Assembly: GCF_036370855.1 (NCBI RefSeq)
Contig: NC_088105.1
Location: forward strand, 9,801,619 to 9,865,618
Direction: 5' to 3'
Source: Dromaius novaehollandiae
Taxonomy: Eukaryota; Chordata; Aves; Casuariiformes; Dromaiidae
DNA: 64,000 nucleotides
Positions 24,601 through 31,700 of this stretch are shown one piece after another; the stretch's first letter is position 1, and every line of letters begins with the position of its first letter. The notes below the pieces were generated by a model, which saw only the letters and a list, made by a program, of their open reading frames with translations, was not told the DNA's origin and made no database searches. A program made the translations under genes and the position numbers.

Positions 24601-27391
24601 TCTAGGGGAACGACAGCCCAGCAGATGGAGATTTTATAAGTACTAATAAGCCACAGTGATAATTCCCAGGGCGTTACAAAGCCTCTGGGAGGCCTGGGAG
24701 CGGCCTCCTCCTTCCCCGGCCCACGTGAGGTTACCTCGTGGGTCTGGCCGCTGCCCTCCCCGAAGGAGCCGCCAAAGGGGTCTTCGCCTGCCCGCTCCCG
24801 CCAGGAACCCGCGCGGCAGCTCTCCTCATTCGAGTCGCCAGGCTCCAACCTGCCGAAAGGAAGAGAAGGGAGGAGTTGTCCCAGGTCTTGGGACCAGCTG
24901 CAGGCTTCACGGCGGATCTTCCCTGCGTCTCCCGGTGGCGGAGGCGGCACTGCTGCCCCAGCCCGGGGGGTCTCCAACACTGCTCCGCGCTGGAAGTCTG
25001 CTTGCCCATGTTATCACAGGGGACAGCAGAGCCATCCTGACCGGAGAGACAGCAAAGCTGCCGCTTAGGCAGGCCAGCCCTCCCGCTGCAGCCCCTTACC
25101 TGTCCTGCCCTGGGGACGGAGTTGCCAGGTTAGGATGGTAACCCCGGTAGTAGTGCTGGTCCCGGTAGCTGGTACCATAAGGCTCTGCCTGTCTCAAATC
25201 TACAGAGAGAACCAAGATTTAGCGTTGCTTCTCCCCAGCAACAAGCCATAATGAAGTTACAGAAGAGCAACGAGTCAGACAATTTGCCACGCACACCCCA
25301 TTTGCTTCCAAATTAGCCTGGCGAGTTAGAGAGGTATGATAAAGCCTTGTAGATGTTGGCAGACACAGCACAAATATCCTTTCCTCTTTCTTCCTGTTTT
25401 CTTTAGTCCAGGAATTCTGTAAACACGACAAAAATTAGGCCCCAGTAGCTCTGGTCACACAGCGAGATCAGCATGATTGAGCTCAGCCTGCAAGCAGGAA
25501 CGACCCAGCTTTTTAGCCACTCGGATGAAGATTAAATGTTCCCTAGTAGCATCTCATTCCTGCTCATGGCTCCAAATGGATACTCATGCAGGGCTGCACC
25601 ATGAGAGTGGCATCCACGGCCTGGTAGCACGGGCAGGAGAAAGCCCTTGAGGTGGTCGGTAGCAAGCCCTCATACCACAACAGGTAGAATAACACATCCC
25701 AGAGAAAGCAACAGCCATCTCTTCACCTGGAAGCAGCGAGTTGGTGTGACGCAGTCGTGCATGCCGTCTGACACAGCACACTTAATGCAGGACTCCTGCT
25801 AACAGCTCGACCTGGCCAGCCTGGGCAGACGCCTCTGTTCCCTGCGCACAGGGGTGGCCGTACCTCTGTCACCCTGCCAGGCTGCGGGCTGCCCCTGGTA
25901 GCTCCAATAAGCGTAGTCGTCTCCATAGCTGGGGGCTGCATAGTTCCAGGGGGGGTCTTCACGTCCTTGCCTGAAACAACACAACATACATAGCTGAAAA
26001 AGAAAGAAAACTGCAGCAGAGCTATATTCGTGGTGGGCATCCCGGGGCCAGCAGAGATATCCAGCAGAAAGGCCCAGCCCAGACCCTCCAAGGGTCACAG
26101 TTCACATCTGATCAGCTCCCAGGTGAAGGTCCCCAGGGCAAGGGATGAGGTCTGGGAGCACATCCAGGGGCGAGATTTGCACTCCAGACGGGAGTCGTAG
26201 AAGGCAGAAGGGGTCACAGAGATAGGACACGGGGTCAGGACCAGATCCAGCATCACACACAGGGAGGAGAGGGAGAACAGAGGTGGGAGATTTGGACCCA
26301 TTCCCATCCCCGTCACTGAGAAAGAGTTGTGCCCTGCAGTTTCAGAAGTCGTCCAATTTCAGATGCCGGGAAACTCTGCTCAATCACCTCAGGTATTGAG
26401 CTGTTAGAGGGACCAATTTTTATGGATGCTTGAGGAGAGGCCTCCAAAAAGCACCTTTCCTGCCAACCTCTGAAGCTGCTGCATCTCCTGCAAACCTCAG
26501 CACCGGTCTCCTCCTGTGCTGAAGTCCAGCCAGAGCATAAGCTGTCCGCCCAATACACGTGCACCTTAACCCTTCACAATTTACACAGTAATTCAGTTAG
26601 TCCTGTGCAATACCTAGCCTTCCTGGCCAAGCATTTCACAACCTCAGCAGAAAACCCTGCGTTATCCGTGCAGTTCTCCTTACAGCTCTCAGAGGGCAAT
26701 AACTCAGGCAAATCAACTCAGATTTGCTGGAGTATTCAAAGCTTTTTCTCCTCACTGAGACAGCCTCGGTCCCACATTTTATCCTTCTACCCTCTGCTGT
26801 TTCAGCAGCTGAGCTGCTGAGGTTGCAAGCTTCCTTTTATTCCTATGTTATCCGTTTATATTTTTATTGTTCACCTTGCACTTAAGAAAAACTCTAATCA
26901 AACTTTCAAGAGAAAGACACCTTGGGACAGAGACGGAGCCGCAGAACAGCTACTGCCGAAGTCGTAACCGCAAAGCAGAATCAGAGCGGCACCTGTGCAA
27001 GCACAGACGCCGATATGGCCCTGCAGTAGCGGCTGAGCGATGACCAGGCATCGCCGTCCCGAGCCTGCGGCCAGCCGTGCGCAGCACCACCGCGGCTGCC
27101 CCCCGCTTTCCCTGGGCGGCCCCGGCCGGCGTTACGTGGGTCTCACCTCGAGTACGGCCGGGGAGGGTAGGCGCTTTCACGGCCCTCGGCCCTGGACGCG
27201 GGTCTGCGCCTGTCCCCGTCCCGCCGCGGGCGGTGGCACTGCTCCCAGGCGTCCGGCTCCGCTCGCGGCACCCGCCGCCGGGGCTGGGGGGGCGGCGCGT
27301 GGTGGAGGTCTCGCTGCGGGCTCCGGCCCCCCGCCCGGGCGCCGTGCCTCTCCCACGGCCGAGGGGGCCACGGCGGCACCCGGGGGTCCAT
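3633..27391 (-). CDS. SEC16B: SEC16B, ER exit site scaffold (complete, 25 coding exons)
   Basis: SEC16B is a peripheral scaffold of ER exit sites. It helps organise COPII coat assembly (SEC23/SEC13 partners) and has been linked to peroxisome biogenesis. I assembled 25 coding exons on the minus strand, all GT/AG with matching phases, giving 3,042 nt and 1,013 aa; human SEC16B is about 1,060 aa. Residues 1 to about 240 form the low-complexity, Tyr/Pro/Arg-rich N-terminus. Residues of about 245-690 are the conserved central domain with the helical ACE1 fold that binds SEC13, with near-identical blocks such as [21 protein letters not shown] and YASRLADYG. Residues of about 690-1013 are the variable C-terminus with the WFGWFRSKP block and terminal QRRYPNPL. 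The start is the only Met followed by a SEC16B-like N-terminus in exon 1. The longest uncertainty is the length of exon 17. The CRYZL2 gene lies upstream on the same strand. Confidence 0.97.
3831..3926 (-). CDS. SEC16B: SEC16B coding exon 24
   Basis: A phase-0 exon of 96 nt from TTCCAG|GAGGGC to CCTCAG|GTGAGA. It encodes [12 protein letters not shown], conserved with human AVPLYNPSQVPQ. Confidence 0.96.
4470..4543 (-). CDS. SEC16B: SEC16B coding exon 23
   Basis: A 74-nt exon from CCCCAG|TGTCCG to GAGCAG|GTGAGG, encoding [20 protein letters not shown]. It converts phase 1 to phase 0, which is required to join exons 22 and 24 in frame. Confidence 0.82.
4673..4790 (-). CDS. SEC16B: SEC16B coding exon 22
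   Basis: The exon runs from CCTCAG|GAACGG to CCCAG|GTAAGT. It encodes a Pro/Ser-rich low-complexity stretch, [20 protein letters not shown]. Splice sites and phase support it more than similarity does. Confidence 0.82.
5400..5520. repeat. Possible old SINE or LINE tail inside a SEC16B intron
   Basis: A run resembling the ends of ancient vertebrate SINEs: a segment with GAGTGCTTTGAGAATC followed by AGATGCTTTATAAATACA and an ATTATTATTAATAAA tail. This is a pattern impression only. Confidence 0.25.
5750..5839 (-). CDS. SEC16B: SEC16B coding exon 21, WFGWFRSKP block
   Basis: A phase-0 exon of 90 nt from TTCCAG|AGCTCG to TCTCAG|GTAACA. It encodes [20 protein letters not shown], an aromatic-basic motif conserved with human SEC16B (SSGFGWFSWFRSKP). 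Confidence 0.96.
6303..6449 (-). CDS. SEC16B: SEC16B coding exon 20
   Basis: A phase-0 exon of 147 nt from CACCAG|CATGAG to GTTGAG|GTGAGT. It encodes [19 protein letters not shown] and an acidic Glu-rich tail, like the human RSISESSASSAKEDEKESSDE region. Confidence 0.93.
7551..7618 (-). CDS. SEC16B: SEC16B coding exon 19
   Basis: A 68-nt exon from CCTTAG|GAGATG to TGCAG|GTGAGA. It encodes a Gln/Pro-rich linker, [13 protein letters not shown]. Similarity is low, but its phases (1 in, 0 out) are exactly what is needed between exons 18 and 20. Confidence 0.72.
8813..9088 (-). CDS. SEC16B: SEC16B coding exon 18
   Basis: The exon runs from TTCCAG|ATGGAG to ACCAG|GTAAGC, 276 nt. It encodes a Gln/Ser/Pro-rich segment with [20 protein letters not shown], comparable to the human FYQDFSGCQGYSEAPGY region. 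Confidence 0.9.
11577..11593. repeat. Poly-C run, 17 bases
   Basis: Uninterrupted C run in a SEC16B intron (poly-G on the transcribed strand's RNA). Such runs are prone to length error in assemblies. Confidence 0.9.
12123..12156 (-). CDS. SEC16B: SEC16B coding exon 17 (short, alternative donor)
   Basis: Exon of 34 nt from TTGCAG|ATGGAA to ATCAG|GTGAGC, encoding [11 protein letters not shown]. Phase 0 in and phase 1 out are exactly what exons 16 and 18 need. A second in-frame donor, ACAG|GTAAAG at about 12082, has the same phase and would lengthen the exon by about 14 residues, so both forms are possible. The sequence here is poorly conserved, so this exon rests on splice sites and phase. Confidence 0.7.
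13125..13238 (-). CDS. SEC16B: SEC16B coding exon 16, end of central domain
   Basis: The exon runs from CTGCAG|CTAGCC to TGGGAG|GTAAGG, phase 0 on both sides. It encodes [15 protein letters not shown] and EPDWLVQLR, matching the last conserved helix of the central domain. Confidence 0.97.
14030..14700 (-). mobile_element. Degenerate CR1-type LINE 3' fragment
   Basis: On the plus strand this reads like the antisense of a CR1 3' region: GGGAAGGACCTTTTGAGATT at the left end, then pyrimidine-rich text with ATGGTTATCACATCCCCTCT, CTTGCTCTTCTCTTCTGCAC and CATCCCAAATGGGGCACAGT in the order seen in CR1/L3 elements. The element would therefore lie on the minus strand with its 3' end at the left. No intact open frame remains. 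It lies in the SEC16B intron between coding exons 15 and 16. Confidence 0.6.
14654..14667. repeat. Poly-C run, 14 bases
   Basis: C run directly after an A-rich stretch, at the right end of the CR1-like fragment. Confidence 0.85.
16456..16596 (-). CDS. SEC16B: SEC16B coding exon 15, ACE1 region
   Basis: A phase-0 exon of 141 nt encoding [15 protein letters not shown] and [10 protein letters not shown]. The 3' splice site reads CCCTGAG|GTG, with the disfavoured G at position -3, after a pyrimidine-rich (CCCTT)n tract. The donor is GTGGAG|GTGAGT. Confidence 0.97.
17334..17439 (-). CDS. SEC16B: SEC16B coding exon 14, ACE1 region
   Basis: The exon runs from TTGCAG|TCAGGT to TTCCAG|GTAGCA. It encodes [20 protein letters not shown]. 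Confidence 0.97.
17915..18026 (-). CDS. SEC16B: SEC16B coding exon 13, ACE1 region
   Basis: The exon runs from ATCCAG|CTGGCA to CACCG|GTGAGA. It encodes [18 protein letters not shown] and LLGSSH. It lacks a frame from Met to stop and is recognised only by family similarity and phase. Confidence 0.97.
18574..18691 (-). CDS. SEC16B: SEC16B coding exon 12, ACE1 region
   Basis: The exon runs from TCCCAG|TGCTGT to CTCTGG|GTGAGC. It encodes [14 protein letters not shown], a SEC16 family signature. Confidence 0.98.
18943..19024 (-). CDS. SEC16B: SEC16B coding exon 11, ACE1 region
   Basis: The exon runs from CTGCAG|GTTCAC to GCGCAG|GTATGT. It encodes [20 protein letters not shown] followed by RVPQAAQ. 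Confidence 0.98.
19793..19890 (-). CDS. SEC16B: SEC16B coding exon 10, ACE1 region
   Basis: The exon runs from CTGCAG|GAAGCG to ACCGG|GTAAGC. It encodes [20 protein letters not shown], the hallmark helix block of the SEC16 ACE1 domain. Confidence 0.98.
20171..20226. repeat. Two-copy tandem duplication in a SEC16B intron
   Basis: Two adjacent copies of a roughly 27-base unit containing CCCCTCAAAAACAACAACAA and AAGGCCA, differing by one CAA unit. Confidence 0.8.
20436..20666 (-). CDS. SEC16B: SEC16B coding exon 9, ACE1 region
   Basis: A phase-0 exon of 231 nt from TTGCAG|TCCATG to AAGAAA|GTAAGT. It encodes [20 protein letters not shown] and [14 protein letters not shown], nearly identical to mammalian SEC16B. 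Confidence 0.98.
21313..21448 (-). CDS. SEC16B: SEC16B coding exon 8, ACE1 region
   Basis: The exon runs from GCTGCAG|GGAAGA to AATGGG|GTAGGT. It encodes [15 protein letters not shown] and [10 protein letters not shown], a strongly conserved helical part of the ACE1 domain. Confidence 0.98.
22569..22630 (-). CDS. SEC16B: SEC16B coding exon 7
   Basis: A 62-nt exon from TTTTTAG|GTGCTC to GCCAG|GTATGC. It encodes [20 protein letters not shown], aligned with the human segment beginning VILNDSEEQEEM. Confidence 0.95.
23277..23434 (-). CDS. SEC16B: SEC16B coding exon 6, start of central conserved domain
   Basis: The exon runs from TGCAG|GGAGGG to TTGGAG|GTACAC. It encodes [16 protein letters not shown] and VELHSLE, matching the beta-strand-forming beginning of the SEC16 central domain (human PHVPVSFGPGGQLVHV). 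Confidence 0.97.
23838..23985 (-). CDS. SEC16B: SEC16B coding exon 5
   Basis: The exon runs from CACAG|CCTCCT to AGCAG|GTGAGA. It encodes [15 protein letters not shown] and ends WSPVQA, nearly identical to the mammalian protein just before its central domain. It contains no internal Met, so a Met-to-stop ORF scan misses it. Confidence 0.96.
24735..24849 (-). CDS. SEC16B: SEC16B coding exon 4
   Basis: The exon runs from GGCAG|GTTGGA to CACGAG|GTAACC and ends in phase 0. It encodes an acidic, Gly/Ser-rich linker with [12 protein letters not shown]. Confidence 0.88.
25100..25199 (-). CDS. SEC16B: SEC16B coding exon 3
   Basis: The exon runs from TGTAG|ATTTGA to GACAG|GTAAGG. It encodes another Tyr-rich block with [13 protein letters not shown], similar to the HEDYREQKYLDEHHYE region of the human protein. 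Confidence 0.9.
25864..25970 (-). CDS. SEC16B: SEC16B coding exon 2
   Basis: The exon runs from TTTCAG|GCAAGG to AGAG|GTACGG and enters in phase 2. It encodes a Tyr/Trp/Gln-rich stretch with [12 protein letters not shown], comparable to the Tyr-rich N-terminal repeats of mammalian SEC16B. Confidence 0.9.
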
Positions 27392-28750
27392 CGCGGGCTG
27401 GGGGCGGCGGGTTGTGCAGCTCCCAAACGGCGCTGACGCCCTGCGAACAGTCAGATAAATCACCGTGTGTTTCATCAGCGACTTTCCCGAAAGCCCCCGT
27501 GAGGCGGCGATTGCCGTTGTCTTTCCACTTTCACAAGCCTGCTGGAAATCCAGAAATTCGGTTCCCGCACGCCCAGAGAGTGAGGAAAAGCCATCCCCCA
27601 TCCGCCTCAGCTAACTCGGACCTTTCCCTGAAGCGTGCGATGCCTTAAAACATCAGGACACAACAGTGCTTTTTAGAGAGCAAAAAGCACCCAGCTCGGC
27701 TTGCTGGGAAAAGCGACCCTGTAAGCGTGGGCTGACCCGGGGCCGTCTCCCCCAGCCCGCGGGCAGCCGCGCGGAGCCCCGCTCCTCCAGCTCCCGGCTT
27801 TCCTGAGCAGGCGACAAATCAGTTTTGCTTCTGCAATGAATCAGGGAAACGATCGAGTTTTATGTACGTCGGAGGAAGAGATATTGGGAGAGCAGACTCT
27901 GCCCTGCTACGCGCTGCAAGGGCTGAGCGCTCTCCTCCGTCGCCAACCGGGCCGGTCCCACCGACGGTCACCCGCGATTTTAGGAGCCCGGCCCCGCGCC
28001 CCACCGGCGAGCCCCGGCGCCACACACCTGCTCGGGAGAGGCCCCCGCCGGCCGCCCGCCCGCCGCTCCCGCGGCCAAAGTCCGCCCGCCACGGGGGCCG
28101 CGGCACGCCGAGCCGCGCTGGCGGCGCGGGGCAAAGGGCGGCTGGCTCCGCCGCCGGGGCCGGGCGCCGCGGGGCTGCCGGCGGTCGGGGACGAGCGGGG
28201 TGCGAAGCCTCGGGGGAAAGAGCGAGACAGACTCCCGGGGCAAAGACGTCTTTCGCTGAGAATAAGCTCAAACAGCTCCTGCTTTTTCGACTTTCTCTTC
28301 TCACTGGACGGATGCATCACGTAACCCTCCATGTTCAAAAAAAGCTGAGATTTTTCCCGGTGTTTTTATATCCCGAAGCAGGTATCCTCGTCTGCGGGTC
28401 CTCGCACTGCACCCACCACTGCAGCGTGAGCTCCTGCTGCCCCCGCTCTTCCTGCAAAACAGCGAAAACCTGCTGGTGGAGTTAATCCCAACCTAGCCGT
28501 GGGCACACGCAGTCCTGGCACGCCGTGTCCCTCCCACGAGCTGCTGCCCCGGACAGCGTTTGGGCAAGAGGGCGCGTGGGCCAACCTGCCTTCCTCCGCC
28601 CCGCGAGCCCCCCGCGGCCGCGACGCCCTGCAACCGCAGCCCGGCCTCGGAGGAAGACCCCGCTGCGCCGCGTCTCAGCGACGTTGCCCACCCGCCCTGC
28701 GGAGCCCTAACACGACGCGAGCCCACCAGCATCACCGAAAAAGCCCTACT
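27000..28750 (-). promoter_or_regulatory. SEC16B: CpG island promoter of SEC16B
   Basis: A CpG-dense block covers coding exon 1 and extends about 1.4 kb upstream of the ATG. Transcription to the left would serve SEC16B. A possible noncoding first exon ends at 28028 with GAGCAG|GTGTGT on the minus strand, and could join the acceptor at 27443-27441. No clear TATA box is seen, as is usual for such promoters. The exact start site cannot be read from sequence. Confidence 0.7.
27147..27391 (-). CDS. SEC16B: SEC16B coding exon 1 (start codon)
   Basis: This exon holds ATG at 27391-27389 and encodes [17 protein letters not shown] onward, about 82 residues rich in Arg and Pro, as in the low-complexity N-terminus of SEC16B. 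It ends in phase 2 at CGAG|GTGAGA. The frame stays open upstream to 27601, but an acceptor-like CGCAG at 27443-27441 would start the exon at 27440, leaving about 50 nt of 5' UTR before this ATG. Confidence 0.85.
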
Positions 28751-29444
28751 TTACCAATGCTGGAAAATTACACGTTAATGTTTGAGCTTGCCATTTCCAC
28801 CCCAGTGGGACAGCAAGTGGCTTTGCCCCGGTGACCCTAAGAAATAAGCTTTCAGTCCCTGCAGAATTCAAGGTTTCAGGCAAAAAAAAATATATATATA
28901 TGTATATCTATGTCCTTAGCACTCAAGTCATAGGGACAGCTGGCTGGACGTGGAACAACCGCAGACCAGGGAAGCATCATCCTCACGCTGCCGAGCTACT
29001 TTGGCAGAGCGAGGCTGAGAAGCTCCTATCAGTTTCACAGCTTCGGTTCAAAACTCTGTGAAGCCGCAAACAAGGGAAAATATCGAGTGCAGCCAGGCCA
29101 GGCCCCCGGGAAAGGCACAAAGGGGCTGCAGAGACCCTGAGGATGCCACTTTTCTTTTTTCTTTCCCCCCTAGTCAATAAATCTGTTTTAAAAAGGATTC
29201 ATGTATTTCCCAAAAATGCGAGATTTTGCCATTACTGTGGAGCAGACAGCACACAATATAGATAACATTTTTTAAACAAAGCTAAAGGGACATCACGATC
29301 TCTTTTTTTAAAAAAATGCATTTTTCACTTTAAAAGGTTTTGGTGCTGTTGTCACAGTAACGAGATTAAGTGGAAAACATTTTCCTTCGCGCCCTCGGGG
29401 CGTTTGCTGGGCGCAGGAGCCGTGTCAGGCAACTCCGTGGCCTC

Positions 29445-29460
29445 GGGGGGGGGGGGGGGG
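29445..29460. repeat. Poly-G run, 16 bases
   Basis: Uninterrupted G run flanked by CCTC and AACC, capable of G-quadruplex formation with nearby G tracts, and likely variable in length. Confidence 0.9.
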
Positions 29461-31530
29461 AACCGAGGCAGCCCGAGTACCTGGAGCCGTTTCTAGGCAT
29501 TTATGTTGTTTTTCATCAGTCCTGAGATAGCTCTTCTAAACGGCATCAGGTAAATAGGAAGCTTTTTCCACCCCTTAGCTTTAGCCCCCCGGAAATGTAA
29601 TATATACACTTTGTAGAGATGCCTTCAATGTCTCGTCATGGCACAGGAGGATTTTAAAGGTCTGGGTGCAGTCGGGGGAAAAAAAAAAGAAAAAAAAAAA
29701 TCAAACCCGGCTCATCTGTTGTCACGTCTGCACGGCAGAAACGCCAGAATTAAATGAACTATGTAAAACAAAAACAGATCGTAAATATTTTTTAGAGTTA
29801 AAATATTCAGTTCTGAACACGCTGGCAGCGTTTCCGAGGTTTGGCAGCACGTTAGGAGCCGGGCGCAGACGGAGGGAACGCCGCCCGCCCGGGCGCTCAC
29901 GGCGAATCCCCCTGCGTGGGAAGGGACTCGCTCCCCAAAGCCGCCGGCGTCGCTCCCGCTCTGACCCACGGCCGCGGCGGGAGCACCCTCGCGTGGGTTT
30001 GATCCAGGCGACGTGTCGCCACTTAGCAGGCGTCTTCCCCTAGTCACTCGTGCTGTTTCCCCTAAGTTTTCGCCTACGGTTTTACCTCTTTCTTGCCCAC
30101 CTGGTTGCAGCTTCCAGCCCCTGAAGCACCCTCCCACCGCCCCCAGGCGTGCACGGCCCCGCTCAGTAACATCCCCCCATTAATTTCTTTTTGCGACTTG
30201 AAGGCAAAAATATTAATTGCGTTCTAGAGGTATTCAGCGAGTTAGGAAAAAGGCGTTTTATATCCAGCACCATATCAAATGAAGCAGCAGAGCTGGAGAA
30301 AGCTCCTGTTTGCAGAAATCGGAGCACGTCTGTGCGCAGACTGCCACGCTCCCAGGCTGGCTGTAACCGAAAGGTAATTCAAGCCTTCGGGACGGGGTCC
30401 TATTGCAAAGCAAGCCCAAAATATTTAAAGCCTTCCCCTTGCTTCATTCCCACTGCAGGAAAAGCTTGCTGCTCTTGGCAGAGGATGCTAAGAAGTTGTT
30501 ACTTACACCTCCTACCCCTAAAGGCAAGGCTGCGCTGCTGCCGTATCCCATCGCGGCAGGCTCTGCCCCGCGGCGCCGGAGCGGGGATGCTCCCATGCAC
30601 GGGCTCTGCCACGTCAGCGGGAAGGAGATGGGGATGCACGAGGGCTCCCGGAGAGGCAGCAGCTAAACCCGACCGTATTGAGAAGGTCAAGCAGCGGCAG
30701 GGAAGGGCATTCCGTATGCGGGTTGCAGGCAGAAACGGCCGCATCGCCAGGCACTATGACATTTAAACTGAAAATCAACATCTAAACATTAAGTACATAG
30801 ATCTCCTTGCAATGTGACATGTCCCTCAGGGTGTCCAGCAAAGACTGGAGAAAATGCTCACGCTGCTCCCGATGCAGAAGGGGAAGCAGAGGCAGAAACA
30901 GGCCCCCAGAGCAGCACTGTGGGCAAAGGCAGCTGCATCTCGTGGTGTAGATGCCCAAAACCAGAAGGGGCCAAGGACACGAGCTCTGCTTTAACGGGAC
31001 GACGCAGCCAGGGCTACCAGCCCCGCGCCAGAGCCGGCCACCACCGGTCACCGACTCCCCGGGAGCGCGTCAGAGCGGCGCAGGAGCAAGCTCCGAAGCG
31101 AGGAAAGCGATGGCTTGGAAACGCTTCAGCCGGAGATGCGCGGCGGTGTCCTTTTGGAAAGATTGCCACCTTGTGTCTTCTCAGGCACGCGGGTGTCAGC
31201 TGCCTCGGTGGCTGAGACCGGGGGTCTCGTTGGGGAGCTTTGTTATGCACAACGGGGCGCAATAAAGACCCCTGACAGTTACAGATAGCTTCTGTGTGCC
31301 CTACTCAGCGTGCTGCCTTGTGAAGTTGGACAGTAATGTTTCTCATTTTTTTAATCTCAATTTATGACTCCTCTACCATGAAGAGCCTCTTATGTCCACC
31401 ACAGTTACATATACTGTATCCTTCAAGGCCAGTAAATCACAGGCTCAAGTCATGTCAAATTTTGTGAAGTCAAACTAAATTGCAGTTGTCCTCTAAGTCA
31501 AGAAGTGGCAAAATTGAGAGAGAGAGACAG

Positions 31531-31700
31531 GCACACACAGGCACACACAGGCACACACAGGCACACACAGGCACACACAGGCACACACAGGCACACACAG
31601 GCACACACAGGCACACACAGGCACACACAGGCACACACAGGCACACACAGGCACACACAGGCACACACAGGCACACACAGGCACACACAGGCACACACAG
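31531..31700. repeat. Minisatellite, 17 perfect copies of GCACACACAG
   Basis: Seventeen consecutive identical 10-base units are seen, preceded by a (GA) run. Because 10 is not a multiple of 3 and no unit contains a stop, all frames on both strands stay open through the array. It translates as periodic peptides such as HTGTHRHTQA (plus) and VCLCVPVCAC (minus), which explains the repeat-rich ORFs here. Perfect identity implies recent expansion or an assembly with uncertain copy number. It lies between SEC16B and CRYZL2 and is not protein coding on present evidence. Confidence 0.97.

Noticed and set aside
27040-28485. Plus-strand ORFs of 160-207 codons near the SEC16B promoter
   Set aside because: They are antisense to SEC16B exon 1 and its CpG island, with no similarity or splice structure of their own.
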